A stretch of 35,497 bases of DNA from Deltaproteobacteria bacterium (GTDB taxonomy: Bacteria; Desulfobacterota; GWC2-55-46; JADFVP01), in contig JAJRZX010000002.1 of assembly GCA_024275045.1 (NCBI GenBank), positions 1 through 35,497 of the forward strand, read 5' to 3'. The position numbers were made by a program, and so were the translations under genes. The notes beneath the pieces were generated by a model. The model worked only from the letters and a program-made list of their open reading frames with translations, did not search any database and was not told the DNA's origin. Shown piece by piece: positions 24,194 through 33,460 of the stretch. Position 1 is the first letter of the stretch; every line of letters begins with the position of its first letter.

Positions 24194-25423
24194 ATGGAAG
24201 AGAGAGAACTTCATTTAGTGATTGTTGGCCATGTTGACCACGGCAAGAGTACCCTCATAGGCAGGCTTTTTTATGATACGGGCTGCCTCTCTCCGTCTAA
24301 GATAGAGGAGATAAAGGAGAGCTCCGCCGCCGAGGGTAATGAAGATGGCAAGATAGAGTTCGCCCATGTTATGGATTGCCTGAAGGAAGAGCGCGACCAG
24401 GGCATTACCATAGACATTGCCCATACTTTTTTTAATACGGATAGAAGAAGATACGTTATCATCGACGCCCCCGGGCACAGGGAGTTTCTCAAAAACATGA
24501 TTAGCGGTACCTCTCAGGCCGAGGCTGCCCTTATGCTTGTAGACGCCGAGCGCGGCGTTGAGGAGCAGACTCTTCGCCACTGCCATGTGCTTGGGCTTCT
24601 CGGCATCAGGCAGGTAGCCGTGCTACTTAACAAGATGGACCTTACGGGGTACTCTGAGGAGACCTTTAAGACGGTAAAAGCAAAGATAGTGGAGGTCTTG
24701 TCAGGGCTTGGCATAACACCTTCCTTTGTCATACCCCTATCCGCCATGGAGGGTGATAACGTGGCGACAAGGTCAGAGAACATGAAGTGGTATGACGGGC
24801 CAACCGTTCTTGAGGCCCTTGACAGCTTTGAGTCCGCGAAGGTCCTTGAGCGCGGCATGAGGTTTCCCGTGCAGGACGTATATGATATTGATGGCCAGTC
24901 TGTTGCCGTTGGCAGGGTAGAGGCAGGGATACTGCGCGTAGGCGAAGAGGTATTCATACTGCCGGATAATACAAAGGCCCACATCAAAGAGATAAAAAAA
25001 TACCTTGAAGAGGATATTAAAGAGGCCCCTGCCGGTGACGCCATAGGCATTACCTTGGATGGGCAGCCTCTGACGCGCGGACAGATAGTCGTTGACAGGG
25101 TGGATTCAAAGATAACCGATACCGTGAAGGCCAATATCTTCTGGATGGTGGATAAGGACTACACGCGTGGAGTTCCACTTACATTCAAGTGCGCCACTCA
25201 GGACGTTAAGTGCACCATTGATAAGATATTCCAGAGGTTTGACCCTGCTTCCATTGAGGTTGTGGAGAGAGACGCATCTGTTATCAAACCCTCTGAGGTT
25301 GCCGAGGTGGAGATAAAACTTGATAAAAAAGTAGTTGTAGACTCCTTTGATAAGATTCAGGAGACAGGGCGTTTTGTCCTCGAGCATGACGGCTTTACCG
25401 TTGCCGGAGGTATTATCCTCTAA
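24194..25423 (+). CDS. cysN: Sulfate adenylyltransferase subunit 1, GTPase (CysN)
   Basis: A 409-residue translation-factor-type GTPase. G1 is GHVDHGKS (residues 12-19), G3 is DAPGH (91-95) and G4 is NKMD (146-149). The switch I region, [11 protein letters not shown], is typical of CysN. Elongation-factor-like domains 2 and 3 follow. GTP hydrolysis drives sulfate adenylylation by CysD. The protein ends without the APS-kinase (CysC) domain that is often fused to CysN, and no separate cysC, cysH or sulfotransferase gene is seen in the window. A clear AGGAGAA site precedes the ATG, 24 bases after cysD. It is the last gene of this unit; 58 bases separate it from gspG. Confidence 0.94.
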   Translation: MEERELHLVIVGHVDHGKSTLIGRLFYDTGCLSPSKIEEIKESSAAEGNEDGKIEFAHVMDCLKEERDQGITIDIAHTFFNTDRRRYVIIDAPGHREFLKNMISGTSQAEAALMLVDAERGVEEQTLRHCHVLGLLGIRQVAVLLNKMDLTGYSEETFKTVKAKIVEVLSGLGITPSFVIPLSAMEGDNVATRSENMKWYDGPTVLEALDSFESAKVLERGMRFPVQDVYDIDGQSVAVGRVEAGILRVGEEVFILPDNTKAHIKEIKKYLEEDIKEAPAGDAIGITLDGQPLTRGQIVVDRVDSKITDTVKANIFWMVDKDYTRGVPLTFKCATQDVKCTIDKIFQRFDPASIEVVERDASVIKPSEVAEVEIKLDKKVVVDSFDKIQETGRFVLEHDGFTVAGGIIL

Positions 25424-25481
25424 GAAGGGTGATACTATAAAACATCTAATCTGTGCATCCTGAAGGGTAGGGTATATATAG

Positions 25482-25958
25482 ATGAAAAAACAGGTACGAG
25501 CAGAGTCCGCTTTAATGCGCAGGAGTCTTGGCGGCACAGAGGGTTTTACCCTTATAGAGCTCATGGTGGTTATAGTCATACTGGGCATCCTTGCCGCCAT
25601 TATAGCCCCGAGGGTTATAGGGCGCACTGATGAGGCCAAGGTAACAGAGGCCCGTGTGCAGATTAAGAACTTTGATACTGCCATAAAGCTCTACAAGATA
25701 GATAATGGCCGTTATCCTACTACGGAGCAGGGGCTTCAAGCCCTTGTTGTAAAACCTTCAGTTGGTATAATCCCACGAAACTGGCGCGAGGGAGGGTATC
25801 TTGATAATAAGAGAATACCCAAGGATCCCTGGGGTAATCCATACATCTACGCCTCGCCGGGTCTGAACGGCGATTATGATATCCTTTCCCTTGGAAGGGA
25901 CGGAGCAAGAGGGGGCGAGGGTTATGACGGGGATGTGGAGAGCTGGAACATCAACTAA
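25482..25958 (+). CDS. gspG: Type II secretion major pseudopilin GspG
   Basis: 158 residues. The prepilin cleavage site is Gly-Phe in [20 protein letters not shown], after a 21-residue leader from the ATG at 25482, or a 10-residue leader if the in-frame ATG at 25515 is used. Glu at +5 is kept. The rest is classic Gsp[16 protein letters not shown], then [20 protein letters not shown] and a C-terminal acidic loop ([20 protein letters not shown]) resembling the calcium site of major pseudopilins. It polymerises into the periplasmic pseudopilus that pushes substrates through the secretin. It is the first gene of the gsp operon. Confidence 0.95.
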   Translation: MKKQVRAESALMRRSLGGTEGFTLIELMVVIVILGILAAIIAPRVIGRTDEAKVTEARVQIKNFDTAIKLYKIDNGRYPTTEQGLQALVVKPSVGIIPRNWREGGYLDNKRIPKDPWGNPYIYASPGLNGDYDILSLGRDGARGGEGYDGDVESWNIN

Positions 25959-26463
25959 GAGAGTGGCAAGGGGCAGGCGGGGGCAGGCGGGTTTTACACT
26001 GATAGAGCTCCTTGTTGTTATCGCTATCCTCTCTACGGTTCTTCTTATCGCCTTTCCCGGCATTAATGCCCTTGAGGGGTACGGCTTTAACTCAGACGCG
26101 AGGCGTATGGCAGGGCTTATCCGCCGCCTTGACGATTCCGCCACCACTGAGGGGCTTTACTACAGGTTGTGGTTTTATGTGGAGACGGAGAGTGTGCAGG
26201 TGGAGGTCTCACGGGACGGTGAGGAGTTTTCTGTCCCTGAAGACCACGAGGTAGGGGGTTTCAGCCTTCATCGCGCCACAGAGATTGAGGATGTTCTCAT
26301 AGACGGTCTCGGTACTGTCTCATCAGGTTCGGCAGCTGTTATCTTCAACCCTTCGGCAGGCGCCGACCCTTTCAGTCTTCATCTTCAGCAGGGTGAGACA
26401 AGGCTTACCTTAAGTTACAACCCCTATACCGGCAAGGTAAAAATAATACAAGGTTATGTTTAA
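25924..26463 (+). CDS. gspH: Type II secretion minor pseudopilin GspH
   Basis: About 179 residues. The cleavage site is Gly-Phe in [20 protein letters not shown], with Glu at +5. The start is uncertain. ATG 25924 has AGAGGGGG eight bases upstream and overlaps gspG; ATG 25933 and GTG 25963 are in frame, and the latter gives a short basic leader, [10 protein letters not shown]. The body after the helix ([20 protein letters not shown], and [17 protein letters not shown] at the end) fits the GspH/FimT type, a minor subunit near the pseudopilus tip. Confidence 0.88.
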   Translation: MTGMWRAGTSTKRVARGRRGQAGFTLIELLVVIAILSTVLLIAFPGINALEGYGFNSDARRMAGLIRRLDDSATTEGLYYRLWFYVETESVQVEVSRDGEEFSVPEDHEVGGFSLHRATEIEDVLIDGLGTVSSGSAAVIFNPSAGADPFSLHLQQGETRLTLSYNPYTGKVKIIQGYV

Positions 26464-26848
26464 AATGCGTATTGGGCCAAGTGCGGCTCCTTTCCCGGCT
26501 CTCTCGGCAGAGGGAGGTTTTACCCTTCTTGAGATAATGGTGGCGCTGGCCATTCTCGGAGGCGTCATCGTAACCGTGCTCACAAGCATTAGTTATCATC
26601 TTACAGTAATTGACAGTAATATGACGAAGACCATCTCTGTCATGCTTGCAGCTGATAAGTTGGCGCATATAAGGCTCTCAGGAGATGCGCCGGAGAAGGA
26701 GGGTGATTTTGGTACGGGTTATGAGGGTTATTCCTGGAGTTTTAACTCAGAGAAGTCTGATTACAGCGGGATTAGCAATGAGTCTCTTACCGTGAGCCGC
26801 GTTGGCGGCCTGAGTCTCACGCTGGAGACCATGGTCTCAGGTCAGTAG
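26456..26848 (+). CDS. gspI: Type II secretion minor pseudopilin GspI
   Basis: 130 residues. The cleavage site is Gly-Phe in AEGGFTLLEIMVALAILGGV, with Glu at +5. The ATG at 26456 overlaps the gspH stop by 8 bases; an ATG at 26465, just after that stop, is equally possible. The region after the helix (VIDSNMTKTISVMLAADKLAHIRL) and the short length match GspI. With GspJ and GspK it forms the tip complex of the pseudopilus. Confidence 0.9.
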   Translation: MFKMRIGPSAAPFPALSAEGGFTLLEIMVALAILGGVIVTVLTSISYHLTVIDSNMTKTISVMLAADKLAHIRLSGDAPEKEGDFGTGYEGYSWSFNSEKSDYSGISNESLTVSRVGGLSLTLETMVSGQ

Positions 26849-26850
26849 AT

Positions 26851-27510
26851 ATGCATCTTGTGAGAAACTGCGTGGATAACAAGGAGATAAAAAAAAACTC
26901 TTGTAGACGCCTTCTTTGTCGCCGCGGCTTTACCCTTGTAGAGCTGCTCATCGCCGTTGCCATCCTTGCCGTAGTTGTTACCGCTATTTACGCTACTTTA
27001 TTTAACGTGCTTGACTCAAGAGAGAGCATGCAGGCCAATATGGACCGCCTGCGCTCCTTTCGCCGTTTTTCCGCATCCTTCCAACGAGAGGCGCGGGCCT
27101 CGTTTTTCAGTCCCGATAACCCCGTTACTCTATGGCAGGGCAGCGGCGGTACTTCCACTACCCCCCCCCTTGCAAGCCTATCCATGACTTTTTTTACCTA
27201 CCCGTCGGGGCAAGACCGCTCAGGCGACCTCATGGCCGTAAGCTACAGCGCAGAGAGCTCCGAGGATGGTATGATTACTCTTTACAGAGAGAGCTGGAAC
27301 CCTTATACAGGCAAGCATGGCATGAAGGCCGAGGTCCTTGAGGATATAGAGGGGGTGAGGGCACTGTTTTACGATGGCGCCAAGTGGGTGGACTCATGGG
27401 ACGGTACGGACCGTAAGGGACCGCCTCAGGCCGTTAGCCTTCTGGTTGATATAAAGGCACTTGGCGGAGTAGAGACATTGAGCACAACCGTACTTACCAT
27501 GGTGAAGTGA
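26851..27510 (+). CDS. gspJ: Type II secretion minor pseudopilin GspJ
   Basis: 219 residues. The leader is long and basic (25 residues, ending CRRG) before FTLVELLIAVAILAVVVTAI, with Glu at +5. The body contains FRRFSASFQREARASFF, a typical GspJ pattern, and VSLLVDIKALGGVETLSTTV near the end. It follows gspI with only two bases between stop and start. Part of the tip complex with GspI and GspK. A C8 run near 27164-27171 is in frame and does not break the gene. Confidence 0.9.
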   Translation: MHLVRNCVDNKEIKKNSCRRLLCRRGFTLVELLIAVAILAVVVTAIYATLFNVLDSRESMQANMDRLRSFRRFSASFQREARASFFSPDNPVTLWQGSGGTSTTPPLASLSMTFFTYPSGQDRSGDLMAVSYSAESSEDGMITLYRESWNPYTGKHGMKAEVLEDIEGVRALFYDGAKWVDSWDGTDRKGPPQAVSLLVDIKALGGVETLSTTVLTMVK

Positions 27511-27512
27511 AG

Positions 27513-28439
27513 ATGAATGGATTAGTGCACAGGCAGCGCGGTGAGCAGGGTTTCGCCCTTATTATAACTCTCCTTGTTACGGCTATAATCGTCAGCGTAC
27601 TTGGCGAGATAGTTTTTTCCGTGCACATGGATACCACGGCTACAGCCGGGTATATTGATTACAAGAACGCAGGTATCATGGCAGCGGACGGGCTGCCTGT
27701 TGCCGTTGCTTTTTCCCGTGAGATTAATGAGGCGGGTTATACGTACCTTGAGAAGGAGGGTGGTTTAAGGAGTTTCAGGAACGATAGAGGAGCCCTTGAC
27801 GTAAGGCTTACCGATGAGTCCGGAAGGGTATCTCTTAACGCCATTGTCTTTAAAAATGGAGAGATAAATCAAGACTATTATGATATGTATATACGGTTGC
27901 TGGATGAGCTGGATCTGCCCCCCTCTCTTGCCGGGACCCTTGCCGATTGGATAGACGCCGATGATTCCCCACGTAAGGACGGCGGTGAGAACAGTGATTA
28001 TTATATGAGCCTCGACTCTCCCTATGCCTCAAAGGGCGGACCTCTTTCCAGCGTTGAGGAGTTATATCTTGTAAAGGGGTACGGGCAGCACGAGGTAAAC
28101 GCGCTTAAGGATTTTGTTACCGTTAGTACAAACGGCAAGGTCAATATTAATACCGCATCGCCTGAGGTGATTAAGACCCTCTCGGCTGATATCACCGATG
28201 AAATGGCCGGCGATGTGATATCATACAGAGCAGGTACGCCTTTTGAGAATACCGCTGATATCAGGAAGGTATCGGGTTTTGAGCAGCTTGGTTTTAATCT
28301 CCAGAACAGTATAGTCGTAAAGAGTGATATTTTCAGGGCCTTTATTACGGCACGTGTGGGTAAATCGCGTAGCGCGGTGGAGGCTGTCTTTGAGAACAAT
28401 AAAGGTGATTCAGCCACATATTATTACAGGCAGAGGTAA
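27513..28439 (+). CDS. gspK: Type II secretion minor pseudopilin GspK
   Basis: 308 residues from the ATG at 27513, with GGTGAAG just upstream; a GTG at 27507 overlapping the gspJ stop is the alternative. The leader MNGLVHRQRGEQG is followed by FALIITLLVTAIIVSVLGEI, without Glu at +5, as expected for GspK. The large globular domain has DWIDADDSPRKDGGENSDYY, then SSVEELYLVKGYG and KVNINTASPEVIKTLS, standard GspK sequences. It caps the pseudopilus tip. Its stop overlaps the gspL start (TAATG). Confidence 0.94.
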   Translation: MNGLVHRQRGEQGFALIITLLVTAIIVSVLGEIVFSVHMDTTATAGYIDYKNAGIMAADGLPVAVAFSREINEAGYTYLEKEGGLRSFRNDRGALDVRLTDESGRVSLNAIVFKNGEINQDYYDMYIRLLDELDLPPSLAGTLADWIDADDSPRKDGGENSDYYMSLDSPYASKGGPLSSVEELYLVKGYGQHEVNALKDFVTVSTNGKVNINTASPEVIKTLSADITDEMAGDVISYRAGTPFENTADIRKVSGFEQLGFNLQNSIVVKSDIFRAFITARVGKSRSAVEAVFENNKGDSATYYYRQR

Positions 28440-29746
28440 TGTCAAAACCCTTACTAATAATTGATATTGGAATAGATGTCCTGAGAGGGTGCTGCCTTAC
28501 TCCGGGCAGCGGCGATGGCAGGGTCTGTTTTGAGGTCCCTCTTAAGGACGATGACTTTAAGGCGGCCCTTTCTGCGCTTACCGCTGAGATGGAAGGTGCG
28601 GGGTGGAGGTCTTTTTCAAGGGTTGTTCTCGGTATTCCGGCAGATACTCTTAGTATGAGGGTAGTGGAGCTTCCAATCACCGACAGGCAGAAGGTAGAGG
28701 AAATTCTGCCCTTTGAGCTTGAGGACAGGCTTGTTAAAGGCACGGGGGAATTTATCTTTGAGGCCGCTCCCCTCTCAGGGGGGCGCACCATGGCCCTTGC
28801 CCTTGAAAAATCAGTGCTGCGCCAATACCTTGCGGCGCTAAGGGATGCGGGGCTTGAGCCTTACCGTGTGGGCTGCGCCTTATTATGTAAAGACAGGCTC
28901 CTTCAGAAGGTGAATACAGGCAAGGTCCCTGCGGCCTTTCTTGATAATGAATCCATAGTTATCTCCGATGGTACGGAGGTTGTGCTGTACAAAAAAGTTG
29001 CAGGCCCTGTTGATGTACAGCTGGCCCTTGCCGAGGTTGAGTCCTGCGGGCTGGAAGTAAAGACCTTTTACTGCTGCGGTACCGCGGCGGAGGGACTTGT
29101 GCCCGCTGGGGCGGAGGTGAGGGGCGTAAGTGAGTGGGACGAGAGGTTTACCGGGGTCTCGGCCCTTGCCATGGAGGCAGAGGAGGGGCAGAGGGGCGGC
29201 GTAAACTTCAGAAAAGGGGAGTTTGCAGATACGGTTGCTTTTGAGAGGGCAAGAAAGGGTTTTAAGGTTACCGCGCTGCTGGCATTGCTTGTGGCCGTGT
29301 TATGGGGCGGGTTTATCTCTTTACAGTCCCGCCGCTTAAGCAGTGAGGCCAGGCAGATGAAGAGTGAGATTCTCTCATCCTACCGCAGGGCCTTTCCTGC
29401 GGAGAAGACGGTTCAGGAACCTCTCTATCAGCTTGAGATAAAGCTTAAAGAGCAGGCCGGAGACATTGGGCTCATGGGCCGCGGTCTGGATGTACTTGGC
29501 AATCTCAGGCAGCTCGCCAGGGCCGGAGGCGCGGCAGGAGTCACTTTATATAATATCTCCATGAGCGGCAAGAGGGTGACGGCAAAGGGCAAGGCCCGGT
29601 CTTTTGAGAAGGCAGAGCTCTTTAAGGCCGAGCTTGTTAAGCTGAAGGTCTTTAAGACTCCCGCTCTTACGGATGTAAAGACAAGTATCAGCGGGGGCGT
29701 TACGTTTTCCATTGCCCTTGATATAAACGGTAAAGTGGTCTCGTAA
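28439..29746 (+). CDS. gspL: Type II secretion inner-membrane platform protein GspL
   Basis: 435 residues. The N-terminal cytoplasmic part is actin-like (LLIIDIGIDVLRGCCL; VVLGIPADTLSMRVVELPI; EILPFELEDRL), similar to PilM/GspL. The motif VNFRKGEFA (255-263) precedes a single membrane helix (about residues 275-294), followed by a coiled-coil-prone periplasmic stretch and a ferredoxin-like domain. GspL links the GspE ATPase to GspM and the pseudopilus platform. TAATG coupling to gspK. Confidence 0.92.
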   Translation: MSKPLLIIDIGIDVLRGCCLTPGSGDGRVCFEVPLKDDDFKAALSALTAEMEGAGWRSFSRVVLGIPADTLSMRVVELPITDRQKVEEILPFELEDRLVKGTGEFIFEAAPLSGGRTMALALEKSVLRQYLAALRDAGLEPYRVGCALLCKDRLLQKVNTGKVPAAFLDNESIVISDGTEVVLYKKVAGPVDVQLALAEVESCGLEVKTFYCCGTAAEGLVPAGAEVRGVSEWDERFTGVSALAMEAEEGQRGGVNFRKGEFADTVAFERARKGFKVTALLALLVAVLWGGFISLQSRRLSSEARQMKSEILSSYRRAFPAEKTVQEPLYQLEIKLKEQAGDIGLMGRGLDVLGNLRQLARAGGAAGVTLYNISMSGKRVTAKGKARSFEKAELFKAELVKLKVFKTPALTDVKTSISGGVTFSIALDINGKVVS

Positions 29747-29787
29747 GAGATGTGTAAAATTGTGAGTAAAGGATAGGTTGGGCCCTT

Positions 29788-30324
29788 ATGGCGTCACGTG
29801 AGCTCTTAAAAGGACTTTCAGAGAGACAGGTACTGATTGGCAAGTACGTACTTGTGCTTGTGCTTCTTCTTGTCTTTGTCGCCGGTACCTGCAGTTATCT
29901 CTCAGGCGTAAAGGCTCGGCTCTCGGTACGGGAGCGTGAGTTTGAGAGGTTTACGGAGATGATGCAAAAATACACGGGAGGTCTCGCTGAGACCGCTCCT
30001 CTTAAAAAGCGGCTGCTCGTAAATGGCGGCGCCGCTTCTCCGGTTACGGCTATGGAAGAGATAGGCAGGGAGCTTGGTTTAAAGGATAAGCTCAGCTCCT
30101 TTAAAGGTGCTGAGGAGAGTATATCCGGTGGTTACAAGATAGGGAGCGTAGAGGTCTCCATTAAGGATATTACCCTTAATCAGTTTGTAAATCTCATGTA
30201 CGAGATAGAGCGTTATCCGGGGCTGCTTCTTGTAAAAGACCTGGACCTTAAGACGGGTTTTGAGGACAATAAATCGCTGGACTGTTCTTTGAAGGTACTG
30301 CTTATAAGACGGGCCGCTTCTTAG
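29788..30324 (+). CDS. gspM: Type II secretion platform protein GspM (GspM/PilO-like)
   Basis: 178 residues with one membrane helix (about residues 17-38), then a coiled-coil-prone segment (VKARLSVREREFERFTEMMQ) and a small alpha/beta domain ending in SLKVLLIRRAAS. Sequence identity to GspM is low, as is usual for this family. The call rests on topology, length and position directly after gspL. It pairs with GspL in the periplasm. Starts 41 bases after the gspL stop. Confidence 0.82.
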   Translation: MASRELLKGLSERQVLIGKYVLVLVLLLVFVAGTCSYLSGVKARLSVREREFERFTEMMQKYTGGLAETAPLKKRLLVNGGAASPVTAMEEIGRELGLKDKLSSFKGAEESISGGYKIGSVEVSIKDITLNQFVNLMYEIERYPGLLLVKDLDLKTGFEDNKSLDCSLKVLLIRRAAS

Positions 30325-30392
30325 GCCCTGAAGATGATGTCTTGAAAGGGAACCCGTCTCAGGCCGCCTTGTGCGGCTGTGGGGTTATATAT

Positions 30393-31418
30393 ATGAGCAT
30401 GAAATCAATATCCATAGCAGACGTAACAAGTGGTATTAATATACCTCGATATATTAACCTGCTCCTCGTGCTCGTCTCTATCCTTGTAGTTGCTCTTCTT
30501 GTGCGTGAGTACGCATCAACAGGGTCAACGGCAGAGAGGGGCGGCGGAGGTTTACGCGGCCTTGCCGGGACTAAGACACCGGGCACGGCAAGAAGGGCTT
30601 TTTCCGATAATATGATAATCGGCAGCAGCGGGGTGCTTGGCGTTCGCACCTCGCTCAGCCCTATTCATAAAAGGGCTTCCAGTAGGTCCGGCGGCGCTGC
30701 TTCTACGGCGGCCGCGGACTCAGACGTTATTCTTCTTGGCACTGTTACAGGCTCGGGTAAAGATGACAGGGATTTTACGGCTATATTTAAGAACAAGTCC
30801 GGGGGCAAGGAAGAGGTCGTGAGGCGCGGCGAGTCTGTATTCGGTATAGGCCGCCTTGTAAGCGTGAGTAAATACCGCGCTGTTGTACAGAGCGGCGGTA
30901 GACGCCTTACGTTTGTCATGGATCTGGGTGATAGCGGGAAAGAGCCTGTTCAGACCCCGGGTGGTTCTTTAACAGACAGAGGCAGGGGGTTTGGTTTTGC
31001 CGGGCGTACCCCTGGGTCACGTCTTGGCGCCTTTGGCTCCAATGGGATGGACCCTTTTACAGGTAATACTACCAAGCCCATAGCCAAGGCCCTGGGCAAA
31101 GGCAAGTGGCTCATAGACAAGAGGGCCCTTGATGAGGCGCTTAAGGATTCTAACCGTATTATCTCAGACGCAAGGTTTTATCCATACAGGGAAGGTGGTG
31201 TTGTAAAGGGGTTTATGCTGAGTCAGGTTCGGCCTTCAGGAGTTTTTTTCGGACTTGGGCTGAAGGGTGGTGATATAATTCTAAGGGTAAATGATTATAC
31301 AATAGACGCGCCTGAAAAAGCCATGAGCCTCATGAAGGGGCTAAAGGGCGAGACAAATGTAAAGGTTGATTTTATCAGGCGCGGCCATGCGCGGACATAC
31401 AAATACGAGATAAGATAA
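30393..31418 (+). CDS. gspC: Type II secretion clamp protein GspC with PDZ domain
   Basis: 341 residues from the ATG at 30393 (GGGG eight bases upstream); a TTG at 30342 would extend it by 17 codons. One membrane helix lies at residues 20-37. A Gly/Ser/Thr/Arg-rich linker (about 42-110) leads to the HR domain (111-178: VILLGTVTGSGKDDRDFTAI then RRGESVFGIGRLVSVSKYRA), which contacts the secretin N0 domain. A PDZ domain fills the last 90 or so residues (GLGLKGGDIILRVNDYTIDA). A GCCGC/GCGGC hairpin (30363-30377) lies just before the ribosome binding site and could affect its access. GspC selects substrates and ties the inner platform to GspD. Confidence 0.92.
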   Translation: MSMKSISIADVTSGINIPRYINLLLVLVSILVVALLVREYASTGSTAERGGGGLRGLAGTKTPGTARRAFSDNMIIGSSGVLGVRTSLSPIHKRASSRSGGAASTAAADSDVILLGTVTGSGKDDRDFTAIFKNKSGGKEEVVRRGESVFGIGRLVSVSKYRAVVQSGGRRLTFVMDLGDSGKEPVQTPGGSLTDRGRGFGFAGRTPGSRLGAFGSNGMDPFTGNTTKPIAKALGKGKWLIDKRALDEALKDSNRIISDARFYPYREGGVVKGFMLSQVRPSGVFFGLGLKGGDIILRVNDYTIDAPEKAMSLMKGLKGETNVKVDFIRRGHARTYKYEIR

Positions 31419-31429
31419 AGAGGTCTTAG

Positions 31430-33442
31430 ATGAATATTCTAAAGAGATTCCTTATAAGCTGTCTGCTGTTATTATCTCTGGGTGTTTTCTTCCCGTCTCC
31501 GGGCAAAGCCGCGGGGGGAGGTTCAGGCAAGATTGCCATGAACTTTCATGATGTTGATATAACCACTGTGGTGAGGTTTATAAGTGAGACTACTGGGAGG
31601 AACTTTATTTATGATAACAGGCTAAAGGGAAAGATAACCATAATAGCCCCCAAGGGCCTCACCCGTAACGAGGCATTTGATCTCTTTGTCTCAGTCCTGG
31701 AGCTTAAGGGGTTTACTGTTGTTAATACGGGCAGCGCCTACAGGGTCTCTCCTCTTTCTCTGGTAAAGCAGGACCCTCTTAAGGTCTCACGGGGTAAGCA
31801 CAGTCCCGCCAGAATCAATGAGTTGTACATGGCAAGACTCATACCCCTTGATCACCTCTCTCCCGGTGAACTTCTCCCTGTACTCACACCTATTATCTCG
31901 CGTCAGGGATATCTGGCGGCTTTTGGAAGCTCCAACTCGATTCTTGTTCTGGATACCGCGAGGAATATTGATAAGATTCTCAAGGTTGTGGGGTACCTTG
32001 ATGTAAAAGGCATAACCAGTCCATCTGAGCTGGTGATGCTGAAGTACGCCATGGCCGAGGATATGGTGGATATGCTCAAGCAGTACGATTCAAGCGGCGG
32101 CCCAGGCGCGATGGTATCCGGGCAGCCGCAGCTTGTGGGCTCTCAGGCCTCCAAAAAAACCGCCATTGCCGTAAAGCGTCTTAATGCGGTAATCATTATC
32201 GGCAACGACGCGCAGAGGCAGAGGCTGAGAGACCTGATAACCCTTCTTGACGTGCAGCCCTCAGAGGTAAGGTCGAGGATAAACGTATATTACCTTGAGA
32301 ACGCCGATGCCGAGGAACTTGCCAAGACCCTTGAGAAGGTCATTAGCGCCGCTCCGGGCAGCGCCTCAAAGATAGGCGGCAAGTCCGGTAAGGCGCCTTT
32401 GCGGGCCCAGTCCCGCTTCAGGGATTCCATTATTATAACCCCGGAGGTTGATACGAACTCTCTGATTATAATGGCCCAACCCGATGATTACAGCAGTCTT
32501 GTAAATGTAATCAAACAGCTTGACAGGCGTCCTCTGCAGGTCTATGTAGAGGCCATGATAGTGGAGGTATCTGTTGACAGGGCCAGAGACCTTGGGACCA
32601 AGTGGCGTATAGCCGCCGAGCAGAACGGCGCGCCCGTAACCATAGGCGGGTTCGGCACAGTGGATTCAAGCACCATGAGCAACATCGTCAACGGTCTCTC
32701 TGGTTTTAGTCTCGGCGGTGTGGCCAACTTCTTTGATTTTACGGCGATACAGCCCGATGGTTCCAGTCTCACTTTCGGTGTTCCCGGCTTTTCAGTCTTA
32801 TTTAACCTCTCGGATTTTAAAGATGTTGTAAACGTGCTGAGCACCCCTCAGATACTGACATCGAATAATCAGGAGGCCGAGATAGTAGTTGGTGATAACG
32901 TGCCTTTTTTAAGCTCTCTTGAGAGAAGCTCCTCAACTACCAATCAGCCCGTGCTGCAGTCCATTGAGAGAAAAGACGTTGGTGTTACCCTTAAAATAAA
33001 ACCGCAGATAAGCAAAGGGGATTATATAAAGCTCGATATCTATCAGGAGATTTCTTCTGTTACTCCAACGACTCAGACCGCTGGCATAGGCGCCTCGGAT
33101 ATTATTACCTCAAAACGTTCCGCCAGGACCACTGTTGTGGTTAAGGACAGGCAGACCATTGTCATAGGCGGGCTGATTCAGGACAAGATTGTAAAAAACA
33201 ATACAAGGGTTCCGGTACTGAGTAAGATTCCGCTTCTCGGGTGGCTCTTTAAATCCACAACAGAGAGAAAGGAAAAGACCAACCTCCTTGTGTATCTCAC
33301 CCCTACGATTGTGCGGAACTTTGATGACCTTAACGAGCTTAAAATTAAGAAGGACAAAGAGTTCAGTGATGCGAGCAAAGCTCCCGCACTTGATGATAAG
33401 GAAGATAACAAGGAAGAGGGCGCTTCGCACATTGATGAGTAG
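31430..33442 (+). CDS. gspD: Type II secretion secretin GspD
   Basis: 670 residues with a signal peptide (about 1-27, ending GKAAG). The N0 domain begins at about residue 35 (IAMNFHDVDITTVVRFISET, then GKITIIAPKGLTRNEAFDLF). Repeated N1-N3 domains follow (LIPLDHLSPGELLPVLTPII; VMLKYAMAEDMVDMLK; INVYYLENADAEELAKTLEK), with a Gly/Ser-rich loop in N3. The secretin pore domain ends VPVLSKIPLLGWLFKSTTER and LLVYLTPTIVRN. It forms the outer-membrane channel. The charged C-terminal tail may act as the pilotin-binding segment. AGAGG precedes the ATG, 11 bases after gspC. Confidence 0.96.
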   Translation: MNILKRFLISCLLLLSLGVFFPSPGKAAGGGSGKIAMNFHDVDITTVVRFISETTGRNFIYDNRLKGKITIIAPKGLTRNEAFDLFVSVLELKGFTVVNTGSAYRVSPLSLVKQDPLKVSRGKHSPARINELYMARLIPLDHLSPGELLPVLTPIISRQGYLAAFGSSNSILVLDTARNIDKILKVVGYLDVKGITSPSELVMLKYAMAEDMVDMLKQYDSSGGPGAMVSGQPQLVGSQASKKTAIAVKRLNAVIIIGNDAQRQRLRDLITLLDVQPSEVRSRINVYYLENADAEELAKTLEKVISAAPGSASKIGGKSGKAPLRAQSRFRDSIIITPEVDTNSLIIMAQPDDYSSLVNVIKQLDRRPLQVYVEAMIVEVSVDRARDLGTKWRIAAEQNGAPVTIGGFGTVDSSTMSNIVNGLSGFSLGGVANFFDFTAIQPDGSSLTFGVPGFSVLFNLSDFKDVVNVLSTPQILTSNNQEAEIVVGDNVPFLSSLERSSSTTNQPVLQSIERKDVGVTLKIKPQISKGDYIKLDIYQEISSVTPTTQTAGIGASDIITSKRSARTTVVVKDRQTIVIGGLIQDKIVKNNTRVPVLSKIPLLGWLFKSTTERKEKTNLLVYLTPTIVRNFDDLNELKIKKDKEFSDASKAPALDDKEDNKEEGASHIDE

Positions 33443-33460
33443 TCTGCTGAAGGTGAGAGA

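Noticed and set aside
24514-25134. 206-codon open frame on the minus strand
   Set aside because: Antisense to cysN; low-complexity Ser/Thr/Arg composition typical of a shadow frame.
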